Program-made: the position numbers and the translations under genes
Source: Evansella sp041820985
GTDB taxonomy: Bacteria > Bacillota > Bacilli > Bacillales > Salisediminibacteriaceae
Length of the DNA: 64,000 nucleotides
Direction of reading: 5' to 3'
NCBI RefSeq assembly: GCF_041820985.1
Contig: NZ_JBGUAU010000026.1
Location: 1 to 64,000 of the forward strand
Part shown: positions 7,943 to 17,423 of the stretch, piece after piece
Layout of the letters: every line of letters begins with the position of its first letter
Position numbering within the stretch: position 1 is the stretch's first letter
The notes under the pieces: generated by a model
The model's input: only the letters and a program-made list of their open reading frames with translations
Told to the model about the DNA's origin: nothing
Database searches by the model: none

Positions 7943-8785
7943 TCATCCTTTCACTCCCCCACTTGAAAGACCAGAAATGAAATACTTCTGGAAAAATAGA
8001 AATAGGAAAAGAATAGGAACTACCGATAAAACGGATCCAGAAATAAGTACATCGTAGTTATTTCCATACGGTGTCAACAATGTTGCTAATCCAACTGGTA
8101 ACGTAAACATATCATTTGATCGCAACACAACTAACGGCCATAAAAAGTTATTCCAGCTAAATAATCCCTGTAAGATTGCCATGGCTGCAAAAGCAGGAAC
8201 CATGAGAGGAGCCATTATCCGGAAAAAAATACCGAACTCTGTGCACCCATCTATTCTGGCTGCATCTAGTAATTCCTTTGGCAAACCTAAGGAAAATTGC
8301 CTAAAGAAGAATACAGCAATGGGAGCTACTATCATAGGTAACATAACTCCTGTATAAGTGTTCATTAAGCCTAATGTTGCCATTAATTGATATAATGGAA
8401 GCATTAAGATTTCAAAGGGAATCATTAAGGTTAATAAAACTAGCAGAAAGACCAGATTTTGTCCGCGAAATTTATAGACTGCTAATGCATAACCTACAAT
8501 CGAAGAAAAGAAAAGAGATACTACAATTAGAATTCCAGAAACCATAATACTATTAAAATACCAGTTTAAATAAGTAGTACCATCTGTAAATAAAAAGGTA
8601 TAATTGTTTAAACTTATCAAGTCCCATTGCAAATTAAGATTAATCCCCTGTCTCATTAACTCTGTAGATGGTTTGAGCGAGGCTATCGCAAGAGCAAGTA
8701 AGGGGAAAACAGCAATAAAACCAACAAAGCTAAACAAGATAATTAGTAGGATCGATGCAATTCTCATCTTAACTTTTGAATACAT
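7943..8785 (-). CDS. araQ: Sugar ABC transporter permease, AraQ/MalG type
   Basis: 280-residue inner-membrane permease with six predicted helices and the EAA loop read here as ELLDAARIDGCTEFGIFFRI. Size and features fit AraQ of the arabino-oligosaccharide importer. Ribosome site GGGAGG lies about 11 bp before the ATG. It follows the AraP-type gene by 6 bp. No ATPase is encoded nearby, so a shared ATPase such as MsmX would be needed, as is known for AraNPQ. Confidence 0.9.
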   Translation of the reverse strand: MYSKVKMRIASILLIILFSFVGFIAVFPLLALAIASLKPSTELMRQGINLNLQWDLISLNNYTFLFTDGTTYLNWYFNSIMVSGILIVVSLFFSSIVGYALAVYKFRGQNLVFLLVLLTLMIPFEILMLPLYQLMATLGLMNTYTGVMLPMIVAPIAVFFFRQFSLGLPKELLDAARIDGCTEFGIFFRIMAPLMVPAFAAMAILQGLFSWNNFLWPLVVLRSNDMFTLPVGLATLLTPYGNNYDVLISGSVLSVVPILFLFLFFQKYFISGLSSGGVKG

Positions 8786-8791
8786 AGAACA

Positions 8792-9730
8792 TCATGCCTC
8801 CCTCTTGAAAGCACCAGTTAATAACAAGTAAATAACAGAAACAATAAAAATAATTACAAGCAATACAACACCAATTGCTGAGCCAAGGCCCATGTTATTG
8901 TACTGAAATCCTTGTTGATATAAATATTGAACGACTGTTAATCCAATATTACCTGGTGAATTTGTCTGCCAATAAACAAAGCTTTCTTCAAACATTCTAA
9001 ACCCAGCAAAAATACTGATGGTTGTTACATAGATTGTCACTGGCTTTAAAAAAGGTAAAGTAATATAGTAAAACTTTAATAAAGGACCAGCACCATCCAT
9101 CTCAGCAGACTCATATAGTTCATTAGGAATATTTTGTAATCCCGCTAAAAAATATAGGATATTTACTCCCATCCAACGCCAACAAGCTAAAAAAACCATT
9201 AAAAACATTCCTGTACCAGCGCTCATACGCCAGTTTTTAGGTTCTCCCCCAAAAAACATGGTAACTTGGTTTGCTAGAGATGTTTCCATTTCTCCAAACA
9301 TGAGCCTAAATATTGTACCTGCTACGATGACAGAAGTTAGAGCAGGTATAAAAATTGCTGCACGAAAGAAATTTTTAAACCTCATTACTTTCGAATTTAA
9401 AAACACAGCAAAAATTAACGGCAATGGTATTAAAACGATAATTGTCCAAAAGGTATACATTGCAGTATTTCTAACTGCACGATAGAAAGTAATATTCAGT
9501 AAATCTCGGTAATTTTCTAAACCTATATAAAACGTCTGACCTGGTAACACTTGTTGAAAGCTCATTATAACTGCTTGAATTAATGGATAGGTATAGAGCA
9601 GCAAAAAAGAAATGATGAATGGCAAGACGAATAAATAAGGGGCTATTTTCTTAGAATAAAAGATTTTTTTTAGTCTATTATTATATTTAGGCTGTTTAGG
9701 AACATCCCCAACTGATCGCTCTAGCTCCAT
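8792..9730 (-). CDS. araP: Sugar ABC transporter permease, AraP/MalF type
   Basis: Partner permease of about 312 residues with six helices and the EAA loop (IPNELYESAEMDGAGPLLKF). I moved the start to ATG 9730 because GGGAGGGG stands 6-8 bp upstream; a longer version from 9751 would include the ribosome site. Middle gene of an araN-araP-araQ order identical to that of the arabino-oligosaccharide system of B. subtilis. Confidence 0.9.
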   Translation of the reverse strand: MELERSVGDVPKQPKYNNRLKKIFYSKKIAPYLFVLPFIISFLLLYTYPLIQAVIMSFQQVLPGQTFYIGLENYRDLLNITFYRAVRNTAMYTFWTIIVLIPLPLIFAVFLNSKVMRFKNFFRAAIFIPALTSVIVAGTIFRLMFGEMETSLANQVTMFFGGEPKNWRMSAGTGMFLMVFLACWRWMGVNILYFLAGLQNIPNELYESAEMDGAGPLLKFYYITLPFLKPVTIYVTTISIFAGFRMFEESFVYWQTNSPGNIGLTVVQYLYQQGFQYNNMGLGSAIGVVLLVIIFIVSVIYLLLTGAFKREA

Positions 9731-9833
9731 GTATTTCCCCTCCCTTTTCAATTATGGTCCAACATCATAGTATTAGAAGGTTTAACAGATGTTAAACCTT
9801 CTAATACGTATAATAGATTATTAGTATAATCTC

Positions 9834-11174
9834 CTAACGAACATGATCCGCAGCTTCCTTTAGTGCTTCTTCAGGGGTTTGATTCCCTTCCCTTAGAACA
9901 TAATGATAAGTGTTTGTATTTAGATATCCATCTATGTCAGGAGTTTTTTCCGTGATTGTAACAGGATGAATTTCCTCCCGAATATCTAGAAGCATATCAA
10001 ACAAGTAGTCTCCAAAATACTGATAGTATTTATTATCTGCTTGTAACGCATCCGATTCCCAAACATCCCATCTAGGTGGATCGAAGCCCATAATTTCCCA
10101 AAGTTTAATATTACCTTCTTCTGAACCTTTTGCATACATGAGGAAGTCCTTCGCTAGTTGCTCATGCTCTGTTTGATTCGTAACAACAGTACCTGTTCCA
10201 CCCATTCCTGCCGAACGGAATCCACCGTCCTCCCACGCAGGTAGTGGACGAATCTCCATCTTCCCTTTTAAATCGGGCATAAAGTCAAGAAATCTCCCCA
10301 TATACCACATAGGCATCCAAACAGAAGCTGCACCACCATCATTCATAAATCCATAATAGGCTTCTTCATGATGACGTCCATCTGGAGTTGGTATTGCAAT
10401 ATCATGAACATGGATCATATCTTTTAAGAATTGCAAAACTTCTATGTTTTCAGGGTTATCCGCTGTGACATTACCATTAGAATCAAAGAAATCCGATTGT
10501 CTTTGAGTGATCAAAGGCCAGAAGCTCCAACGGTCTTGTGCCTCAATCGTAGTAATAGGCTTTCCAGTAGCTTCTTTTACTTGTAGACCAGCTTCTACAT
10601 AATCATCCCAAGTTACAATATCATCAATATTTACACCTGCTTCATCCATTATTTCTTTGTTGTAATACATTACCGTCGCTCCAACGTGCGTTGGTAATCC
10701 ATAATAATTCCCGTCCTTACTGTAGATGTCCAATCTAGCTTCAACGAAATTAGCAAGTTCAGGTTCTATTACATTGTTAAGAGGTAGTAATTGCACGTCA
10801 CCTTGCAAAAAGTTTGAGAATCTACTAATTTCAATATCAGCAATATCAGGTGCTCCAACGCCAGATTGTAACGCCAGTAGCAGATTATTGTGCATATTAT
10901 CATATGGATAGGTTTCAGCAATCAATTTAATTTCCCGATCAGGAAACTCTTCATTCCAAGACAATACTGCATCTTCAAAGAAGTTTACATGGAGACCTTG
11001 AAATGTCCAGAAGGTTAATTCCACTGCATCATCTGAATCACCGCCAATGATCTCCACATCATCAGCTTCATTTCCTGTTCCACTAGTACCCTCATCATTT
11101 CCTGAACATGCAATGAGAACTACACTTAATAGTAGGAATAACAGAACAATACTTGTTCCTTTTTTCATAATCAT
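9834..11174 (-). CDS. araN: Sugar-binding lipoprotein, AraN type
   Basis: Extracellular solute-binding protein (family 1) of about 446 residues. The N-terminus has Lys residues, a hydrophobic stretch and the lipobox LIAC, giving an acylated Cys, followed by an acidic Gly/Asp-rich linker (GNDEGTSGTGNEADD). The mature part has typical sugar-binding segments such as VMYYNKEIMDEAGV. An AAAGGAGG site stands 4 bp before ATG 11174 and 10 bp before a second ATG at 11168; either may be used. First gene of the importer operon, with a CRE about 165 bp upstream. Confidence 0.9.
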   Translation of the reverse strand: MIMKKGTSIVLLFLLLSVVLIACSGNDEGTSGTGNEADDVEIIGGDSDDAVELTFWTFQGLHVNFFEDAVLSWNEEFPDREIKLIAETYPYDNMHNNLLLALQSGVGAPDIADIEISRFSNFLQGDVQLLPLNNVIEPELANFVEARLDIYSKDGNYYGLPTHVGATVMYYNKEIMDEAGVNIDDIVTWDDYVEAGLQVKEATGKPITTIEAQDRWSFWPLITQRQSDFFDSNGNVTADNPENIEVLQFLKDMIHVHDIAIPTPDGRHHEEAYYGFMNDGGAASVWMPMWYMGRFLDFMPDLKGKMEIRPLPAWEDGGFRSAGMGGTGTVVTNQTEHEQLAKDFLMYAKGSEEGNIKLWEIMGFDPPRWDVWESDALQADNKYYQYFGDYLFDMLLDIREEIHPVTITEKTPDIDGYLNTNTYHYVLREGNQTPEEALKEAADHVR

Positions 11175-11339
11175 TTTTCCTCCTTTATATAAGTTCAAAT
11201 TTAATAATTCCCTGACTATTTGTCACACCCCCAGCTACGTTAATATACTTGGTAATTTATCTTTTTCTATGATTCCCCCTTTACTTTTCATCTCGATTTA
11301 AAATAAAGTAAGTATATTTAATGATAGTAAACTACCGTA

Positions 11340-11353
11340 ATAAAACGCTTTCA
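11340..11353. promoter_or_regulatory. Probable CcpA box (CRE) upstream of araN
   Basis: ATAAAACGCTTTCA matches TGAAARCGYTTTCA at 12 of 14 positions. On the minus strand a possible -35 TTGAAA overlaps the box, with TTTACT/TACTAT 17-19 bp on. Location fits glucose repression of the arabinan importer operon. The rest of 11175-11474 shows no gene. Confidence 0.6.
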
Positions 11354-11474
11354 AAATATACATTGAATATTTAGAATTTTTTGTAAGTACTTATACTTTA
11401 TCATAGGCTAATCCAATTGCCATAAGTAGTTCTAACTAGAAGGAATTAGTTCCTCAGAACTATAATTGTACATT

Positions 11475-12920
11475 TTATCCTTTAACAAAAACCGTCTTAA
11501 TAGATGTGAAAAACTCAATGGCCGCTTTCCCCTGTTCACGTGAATGGGAACTAGACTGCTTCATTCCTCCAAATGGAGCCTGAAGCTCAACACCTGCCGT
11601 TTCAGCGTTAATCCGAATTAAGCCAGCTTCCATGTTATCTATAAAACTCAACATTGCAGATATATTTTCCGTATAAATAGATGCACTTAAACCAAATTTA
11701 ACATCATTTGCTAGTTGAAATGCTTCCTCAAGGCTGTCATAAGTAATAAGAGCAATGACAGGTCCAAATATTTCTTCTTGTGCGATAGTCATGTGAGTTT
11801 TTACCTCATCAAACACCGTAGGTTCTATAAAATAGCCCTGATCATAGGGGGATTCTGTTAACCTGTTTCCACCCTTTAATAGTTTTGCGCCTTCCTCTTT
11901 TCCAATATTAATATAGGACATTATGGAATTTAGCTGGTTTTCAGAAGCACAAGGTCCCATCCAAATACTCTCTTCTAACCCGCTCCCAATCTTTATTTCT
12001 TCCATTTTGTTTAATAGCTTTGCTACAAATTTATCTTTGATGCTCTTATGAATAATGACTCTACTTGTGGCAGTACATTTTTGACCTGTAGAACGAAAAG
12101 CCCCACTAATTGTTCCCTCAACTGCCTTCTCTATGTCTGCGTCGTGAGCTATGATGACTGGATTTTTCCCTCCCATTTCTAATTGGTATTTCGCTCCTCT
12201 GTTTAAAGCAATGTTTGCTATGTTTTTCCCAACTGTATTGGAGCCTGTAAAGGTAACTCCTGCAACATCCTCATGTTCTACTAGATTGTTTCCTACGATA
12301 GAGCCAGAACCTGTTATTAGATTAAGAACTCCTTTTGGAAGACCTGCATCATGAAAACATTCCACTAGTTTATTTGCTGTAATGGCTGTTTCAGAAGCTG
12401 GCTTAAAGACAACAGTATTTCCATATATTAAAGCCGGCGCTATTTTCCAGATAGGGATCGCTACCGGGAAATTCCAGGGAGTAATTACTCCTATTACACC
12501 TAATGGAACACGGGTTGTGAACATAAGAGCATCCCTGTCAGTGGATGGAATGACATCCCCTACACTTCGCATTCCCTCCCCGGCGTAATAGCGCAATATG
12601 TCTACCCCGCGATTTGTTTCTCCTTTTGCTTCCCCTAGAGTTTTTCCCATTTCTTTCGTCATTGTTTCCGCAATTTCATTTAATCGACTTTCTATTATGG
12701 CAGCTACTTTGTATAAATATTGTCCCCGTTCCGCTCCAGAGAGCTTTCTCCAGGTACGTTGTGTTTCCTTAGCAACATCCACTGCTATCTCCACATCTTC
12801 CTTCGTTGAATATGGAATATTGCCAAGCACTTCATTATTACTAGGATTTAAGACATCTGTTGTTTTTTTAAATTGTCCACTCTGCCATGAACCATTAATA
12901 TAGTTTAAATATGCTGTCAT
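11475..12920 (-). CDS. Aldehyde dehydrogenase, probable 2-oxoglutarate semialdehyde dehydrogenase
   Basis: 481-residue NAD(P)-dependent aldehyde dehydrogenase. Catalytic Cys lies in FRSTGQKCTATSR and the general base Glu in QLEMGGKNP; the cofactor loop is FTGSNTVGKNIA. STGQKCTATSR resembles KGSA dehydrogenases such as YcbD. With the adjacent sugar-acid dehydratase it suggests the last step of an oxidative pentose (Weimberg-type) route, oxidising 2-oxoglutarate semialdehyde to 2-oxoglutarate. GGGAGGG precedes the ATG. 28 bp behind the dehydratase gene. The exact substrate is inferred. Confidence 0.85.
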   Translation of the reverse strand: MTAYLNYINGSWQSGQFKKTTDVLNPSNNEVLGNIPYSTKEDVEIAVDVAKETQRTWRKLSGAERGQYLYKVAAIIESRLNEIAETMTKEMGKTLGEAKGETNRGVDILRYYAGEGMRSVGDVIPSTDRDALMFTTRVPLGVIGVITPWNFPVAIPIWKIAPALIYGNTVVFKPASETAITANKLVECFHDAGLPKGVLNLITGSGSIVGNNLVEHEDVAGVTFTGSNTVGKNIANIALNRGAKYQLEMGGKNPVIIAHDADIEKAVEGTISGAFRSTGQKCTATSRVIIHKSIKDKFVAKLLNKMEEIKIGSGLEESIWMGPCASENQLNSIMSYINIGKEEGAKLLKGGNRLTESPYDQGYFIEPTVFDEVKTHMTIAQEEIFGPVIALITYDSLEEAFQLANDVKFGLSASIYTENISAMLSFIDNMEAGLIRINAETAGVELQAPFGGMKQSSSHSREQGKAAIEFFTSIKTVFVKG

Positions 12921-12948
12921 AATTTCACCCTCCCATGACCCTTAGTCG

Positions 12949-15021
12949 TCATTGGTTGTAATCCAATGTTGCATGTTCAGCAATATGTGTTGGTACCACT
13001 CCTTTGGAAGCGTCAGTATGGTAGAGTATTCGATTGCTTCCTGCAACTCTCCACTGTCTTTTCGTTAATTTTTCTAAACGTGAATTTGCTAGAGCTTTTC
13101 TTTGTTCTTTTAAACCTTCAAATTTACAAGTTACATTCCCCTTTATAAATTCATTCTCATCTAAAAAATCAATTCTTTTTTTTCGGAAATTTAACTGCAA
13201 TAAATCTCCTGTCTGCAGGTAAAGAATTCCGCCATCATTTATAGCTTCTGGAGTCATATGGCCAACAGCTGCTCCGAAAGTTACACCTGAGTATCGACCA
13301 TCACTAATTAATGTGGCAATTTTTTTAATTTGACGATTAGCATTAATATGCTGCATTGGAGTAAACATTTCCGGCATACCGTAGGCAACAGGACCTTGAC
13401 CTGAAATAACAATAGCGACTTTAAGGATTCCTTCTTCCATCATCCCTTTAAATAAACCTTCAAAATCATGATTTTTCCAGGATGAATAATGAAATGGGGC
13501 ATTATACTTAAGCATAGCTAGAAGCTTCTCCTTGTCTAACATCCCCTCTTCTCTTAATCGATCTAATAAACTGTGTTCAAGTAAGTTTTTATTGGCACTT
13601 TCTTCATTTTCGTAATATAAAACAACGGCTACCTTACCATCGAAAGTGTCCAATTGATGACTGGTCATACCACTGGTTTTTACTACAGCGCTTTCAAAAA
13701 AGTTACCCTTTAATACATCCACACCACTAAAGGAACGTTTCGGTTTAGATAAAATAATACGGTTGTCTTTTATTTCATCTTCCCTTATTCTCTTTTTTAA
13801 CGATAATCGATCTCTCCAGATTGTTCCAGTAACGGTTGGAGCATCTAGGTCCATTGGAACTCCATTTTCCATTAATTCAACAAATAATGTTTCCATCCCC
13901 CTGCTTTGACCACTACAGCATTGCATGGCTAAGGCAAAGATGTCTCTCCCTTCTGTTAAACTATAGTCAAAAAGATCTGGTATTGGAGACTCCCCATGTA
14001 TTTTGTCAAGTTCCCATAAGTCAAAGGAATATCCTCCATATAGCATTGCTGCTACAATATGCATCATTAAATTGGTAGACCCACCGGTAGTACTGTGTAT
14101 TCGAATTGCATTTTTAATATTTTTTGCCATAATATTAGCTGCACCAAACTCTGGATGATTGATCATATAACCAAGATCATCAATAACTTTATTAATTTGA
14201 TGCTGTTCGGGAGGCTCTGTTAAAAGTTCAATTTCAGGATGAACCAATCCCATACCAGCTATAAGATGGCGTGAACTATTCCCTGTACCATTAAAGGCAC
14301 AAATACCTCCCTTACTATCACAAGTAGCAACAGCTAACTTTTTCTCATATTCTTTATGCTCTGCACTAGTAATTAGTCCTTTTTCCATTGCGCGGATTAG
14401 TACCCCTTGGAATGCGGTATTGGAAGAGCATTGAAGAATATAACTCATGGCATCTAATAAATCATATTCTATATCTTCGAACCCTTCTGCCTTGGCTCGT
14501 TTAGAAAGCCGCTGCAATTCTAGTACTAATTCTTCAGGAATGGTTCCCCCTTTCAGAACATGTGCTGGAGCAAAAGTTGCAAATAAAGGAGATTCTCCCC
14601 GATATTGGCGAAGTCGATCCAGGTGGACTAATGCACTAACTACTCCTATTGGTTGCTTATCACACCCCTGGATTACAAAGGCACCATGATAGCTGTGAGC
14701 TTCCATTTGATTTACAATCATTTGCGCTACAGCATTTCGACTTTGAAGTGAATAGCTCATTCCTTGGTTGTTTTGCGCGGTTCCATCACACAAAACTGGA
14801 GTACTAAAGTAAAAGGGAACTCCTCCATTCTGCCAAATACGAATCGCTGCTCTCGATACAGTAAAGTCGTCCATTATATGAGCAGGATGATCACTCGATC
14901 CTCCAATGATTGCAATTCGTGGTGCATTTTCTTCTAATCGATTATAAATTTCCTCCAACGTCCAATCAGAAGTCAACACTTTACTAGAATAATGGAGTAG
15001 GCGTTTCGAACGATCAAGCAA
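12949..15021 (-). CDS. IlvD/Edd-family sugar-acid (pentonate) dehydratase
   Basis: Iron-sulfur dehydratase of about 690 residues, longer than the ~560 of IlvD. Cluster Cys candidates are CDGTAQ (near 97), GCDKQPIG (near 130) and ATCDSKGGICAFNGT (near 240-250); the C-terminal signature SDGRYSGVTFGAAVGHMTPE is intact. Arabinonate or xylonate is the likely substrate by context. The start is uncertain. TTG 15021 has no ribosome site, while the frame stays open to the upstream stop and AAGGAG (15126-15121) stands 9 bp before an ATT at 15111. The true N-terminus therefore probably lies about 30 residues upstream. Confidence 0.85.
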   Translation of the reverse strand: MLDRSKRLLHYSSKVLTSDWTLEEIYNRLEENAPRIAIIGGSSDHPAHIMDDFTVSRAAIRIWQNGGVPFYFSTPVLCDGTAQNNQGMSYSLQSRNAVAQMIVNQMEAHSYHGAFVIQGCDKQPIGVVSALVHLDRLRQYRGESPLFATFAPAHVLKGGTIPEELVLELQRLSKRAKAEGFEDIEYDLLDAMSYILQCSSNTAFQGVLIRAMEKGLITSAEHKEYEKKLAVATCDSKGGICAFNGTGNSSRHLIAGMGLVHPEIELLTEPPEQHQINKVIDDLGYMINHPEFGAANIMAKNIKNAIRIHSTTGGSTNLMMHIVAAMLYGGYSFDLWELDKIHGESPIPDLFDYSLTEGRDIFALAMQCCSGQSRGMETLFVELMENGVPMDLDAPTVTGTIWRDRLSLKKRIREDEIKDNRIILSKPKRSFSGVDVLKGNFFESAVVKTSGMTSHQLDTFDGKVAVVLYYENEESANKNLLEHSLLDRLREEGMLDKEKLLAMLKYNAPFHYSSWKNHDFEGLFKGMMEEGILKVAIVISGQGPVAYGMPEMFTPMQHINANRQIKKIATLISDGRYSGVTFGAAVGHMTPEAINDGGILYLQTGDLLQLNFRKKRIDFLDENEFIKGNVTCKFEGLKEQRKALANSRLEKLTKRQWRVAGSNRILYHTDASKGVVPTHIAEHATLDYNQ

Positions 15022-15117
15022 GCCTGCTACAGTAATTGGTTCATTCGCTTTTCCTTGAACATTGTGCTTATAAGGGTTTATACCATTTTGAATTTTCGGA
15101 AAACTTAAAATACTACA

Positions 15118-16056
15118 TCACTCCTTTCCCAGAGCAGGAGTACCTAAATCAGGTGCACCTAATTCTGAGATAACCGCTTCCGGGTAATACCTCTTTATCA
15201 TTTCAATACCTAACACCGTACGGCGAACCCTCTCTTTACATAAAGCAATATTCGTTTCTTCTAAATGACTCCCTGAGGGATATACATCTGGATGATTTCT
15301 CAACCCAAATTTGATATAAACTGGAGATAAAATACGAATTATTTCAGGAATTTCATAGTGTCTAATAAAACCTCCTAAGTTATCAGGAGCCTCTACATAA
15401 ACATCCAATGGAATATCTGTTGCTTGACGTATGGCAGCTAATTTCGGCAAGGTCAATCCTGTAGGAACATTATACGTATCCGCACCTAGGTCCTGTAATA
15501 ATTTTACAGATACAGGGTTTGCTGCCATCATCTGAACAGAGACTTTAATTACAAAGTTCTTGGGAAGCAACCCTTGAGACTTCATTTCTTTTGTCAAAAT
15601 TAACAGACCTTCATCTGCCACTAATGCCCCTCTTAATCCAAGGGATGCTCCTCTTCTCAAATCTTCCATTGCATAAACCAATTGATCTGTTCCTTCATGC
15701 CGGAGACCTATTGCCTTTCCTGAAGAAGTTAAAGGTAGGGGGCTAACATCAAATGTACTTCTAGGACCAACAAAGAGGCTTAACTCCATTCCTTTTTCTG
15801 CAGTCATGGTACACATTTCCTGAACTTCTTCATCTGTTAGCAGCATGATTCCGCTGCCTTGAGAAACCCGATGAACAGTAATACCATACCTGTCGATTTC
15901 TTTCAATGTTGCCTCTAGTGCTGAAGTTCCCTCCACACTCGGTAGCTCCACACGGTATTGTGCTCCATCTGGAAACCTTTTGGAAGAGGTTGGCAAATCA
16001 TAAAGATCTCTACTCGGAAATCCTAAGGAAGCCAGAAATTCTCTAGACTGTTCCAC
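15118..16056 (-). CDS. TIM-barrel-like protein, possibly U32-peptidase-like, role unknown
   Basis: 312 residues, soluble, starting at GTG 16056 behind AAGGTGG. Segments such as HRVSQGSGIMLLTDEE, ELSLFVGPRST, GLRGALVADEGLL, DLGADTYNVPTGLT and IPLDVYVEAPDNLGGF look like successive beta-strands and loops of a TIM barrel. I believe such proteins are often labelled U32-family peptidases, but I see none of the known U32 signature. It is the first gene of the dehydratase-ALDH operon, so a metabolic step on 2-keto-3-deoxy-pentonate, or a regulatory/binding role, is more likely than proteolysis. That is inference. Confidence 0.6.
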   Translation of the reverse strand: MEQSREFLASLGFPSRDLYDLPTSSKRFPDGAQYRVELPSVEGTSALEATLKEIDRYGITVHRVSQGSGIMLLTDEEVQEMCTMTAEKGMELSLFVGPRSTFDVSPLPLTSSGKAIGLRHEGTDQLVYAMEDLRRGASLGLRGALVADEGLLILTKEMKSQGLLPKNFVIKVSVQMMAANPVSVKLLQDLGADTYNVPTGLTLPKLAAIRQATDIPLDVYVEAPDNLGGFIRHYEIPEIIRILSPVYIKFGLRNHPDVYPSGSHLEETNIALCKERVRRTVLGIEMIKRYYPEAVISELGAPDLGTPALGKE

Positions 16057-16093
16057 CTTATCACCACCTTTTTTTCATAGTTCAAACCAAAAT

Positions 16094-16133
16094 CATATGA
16101 TGTATTTTATCATTATACATAATTCATCATATG
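16094..16133. promoter_or_regulatory. Paired operator upstream of the pentonate operon
   Basis: Perfect 9-bp inverted repeat CATATGATG (16094-16102) and CATCATATG (16125-16133). Each half extends to the motif TATGATGWATT, shared with the two halves of 17221-17251. It lies 38 bp upstream of the GTG at 16056, the right place to control that operon. The GntR/FadR protein encoded next door is the obvious candidate binder. Confidence 0.65.
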
Positions 16134-16341
16134 TATAGGTAAAACATTACAGAACTTCATTATAAAAATCAAGGTGTTTTTTATATTATTTTGAATTTTT
16201 TGAATTTTTAATAGAAACTAGTTCCTAAGGATGTATTAAAATAAAAAGTGATTAATACCTAACTCGTTTTTATGTAAATCTTAAAATAATTTCCCCATTC
16301 TTATTTCCTTAATGAAGAAGGAGGAGAGTTCAGTAGAGGAA

Positions 16342-17043
16342 TCACTGAATCTCTTTCTCCTTATCACGCTTGAAGAATTCCTTTTTTTCCATATCATTCA
16401 AAATATCTGATATATGAGAGTGCATTAAGTTTCTTGCTTGGATGGGGTTTCGGTCCTCGATAGCTTCGGCTATTAGCATATGGTAATAGGCTGCCTTATC
16501 GTTCATCTTCTTTACCTTCATCGTCATCCGACGGCTGTCTGCTAATAAATCGGACATGGTTTCAAGCATTTGCTGAAGAATGATATTATTTGCTGAAACA
16601 GCTATCTTATAATGAAATTTTATATCCTCATGAAAGAAATCCTGATTTCTTTTAACTTTTAATTGCATTTCTTCTGCTGCCTCTTTGATTTCGACCACAT
16701 CAGATGCTGAAGCATTTTTGGCAGCTAGTGCGGCCAATTCTGGTTCGATAACTAACCGAGCTTCCGTCAATTGCTTCATAGTGGCTTTTTCCAAGAAATC
16801 CAGTCGGGAGGATGGATCATCTCCCTCGAAGTCTTGTAAAACATAAGTACCTCTGCCTTGTTCAATTTTTAGAATCCCTTGTTTCGCCAAAATTCTAATC
16901 GCTTCCCTTACCGAGGAAATACCAACACCAGTTTCCTTAGACAACTGAGGAATTGTGGGGATTTGGTCCCCAGGTTTCCATACTCCCCCTTTAATTTTCT
17001 CTTTAATAGCTTCATACACCTTCTCATATGACAATGTACCCAT
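16342..17043 (-). CDS. GntR/FadR-family transcriptional regulator
   Basis: About 233 residues. Winged helix at roughly 3-70 (YEAIKEKIKGGVWKPGDQIP, then VREAIRILAKQGILKIEQGR), followed by an all-helical FCD ligand domain with HEDIKFHYKIA and a C-terminal HSHISDIL. FCD regulators sense sugar acids or other carboxylates. Start chosen at ATG 17043 behind GAGGTG; the longer frame from 17094 adds an unlikely leader. It stands between the pentonate operon and the secreted arabinanase, each with a TATGATG-type operator, so it likely controls both. Confidence 0.88.
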   Translation of the reverse strand: MGTLSYEKVYEAIKEKIKGGVWKPGDQIPTIPQLSKETGVGISSVREAIRILAKQGILKIEQGRGTYVLQDFEGDDPSSRLDFLEKATMKQLTEARLVIEPELAALAAKNASASDVVEIKEAAEEMQLKVKRNQDFFHEDIKFHYKIAVSANNIILQQMLETMSDLLADSRRMTMKVKKMNDKAAYYHMLIAEAIEDRNPIQARNLMHSHISDILNDMEKKEFFKRDKEKEIQ

Positions 17044-17220
17044 ACTATTCACCTCATCAAAAAATTTGTATACCTTAAAAACATTTAATACCATTCAATT
17101 CTAGTAAGTCATGGTTCAATATTATCAATATATTCATAGGACTAACGCATTAAATATTCTAAATTGTTTAAATTTTCTTGAAATAAATAATTGTGTCAGC
17201 TACAATTCTAAACATAATAC

Positions 17221-17251
17221 GTATGATGTATTTTTAGTAAATTCATCATAC
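17221..17251. promoter_or_regulatory. Paired operator between gntR and the arabinanase gene
   Basis: Perfect 8-bp inverted repeat GTATGATG (17221-17228) and CATCATAC (17244-17251), spacer 15 bp. Each half continues as ATGATGWATT, as in 16094-16133 (spacer 22 bp there). It lies in the 380-bp divergent region between gntR and the GH43 gene. Nothing else was seen in this gap. Confidence 0.65.
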
Positions 17252-17423
17252 CTATAATGATTAATTTATCACTTTCACATTATTTCAGCAAGAGGTTTTC
17301 ATTAATCATTTAGTAAAGGAGGAGATGCTATCAGACAAGAATTTAACTACTAGTTACTAGCATACGGTAACCTGTCCATGTTCGTTTATTCTTGATTGAA
17401 AAAAGGGAAGGAGATCAGATGAT

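Noticed and set aside
13684..13697. CRE-like GCGCTTTCA inside the dehydratase gene
   Set aside because: It lies in the middle of the coding sequence, in a conserved protein segment (FESAVVKTSG) that explains the bases.
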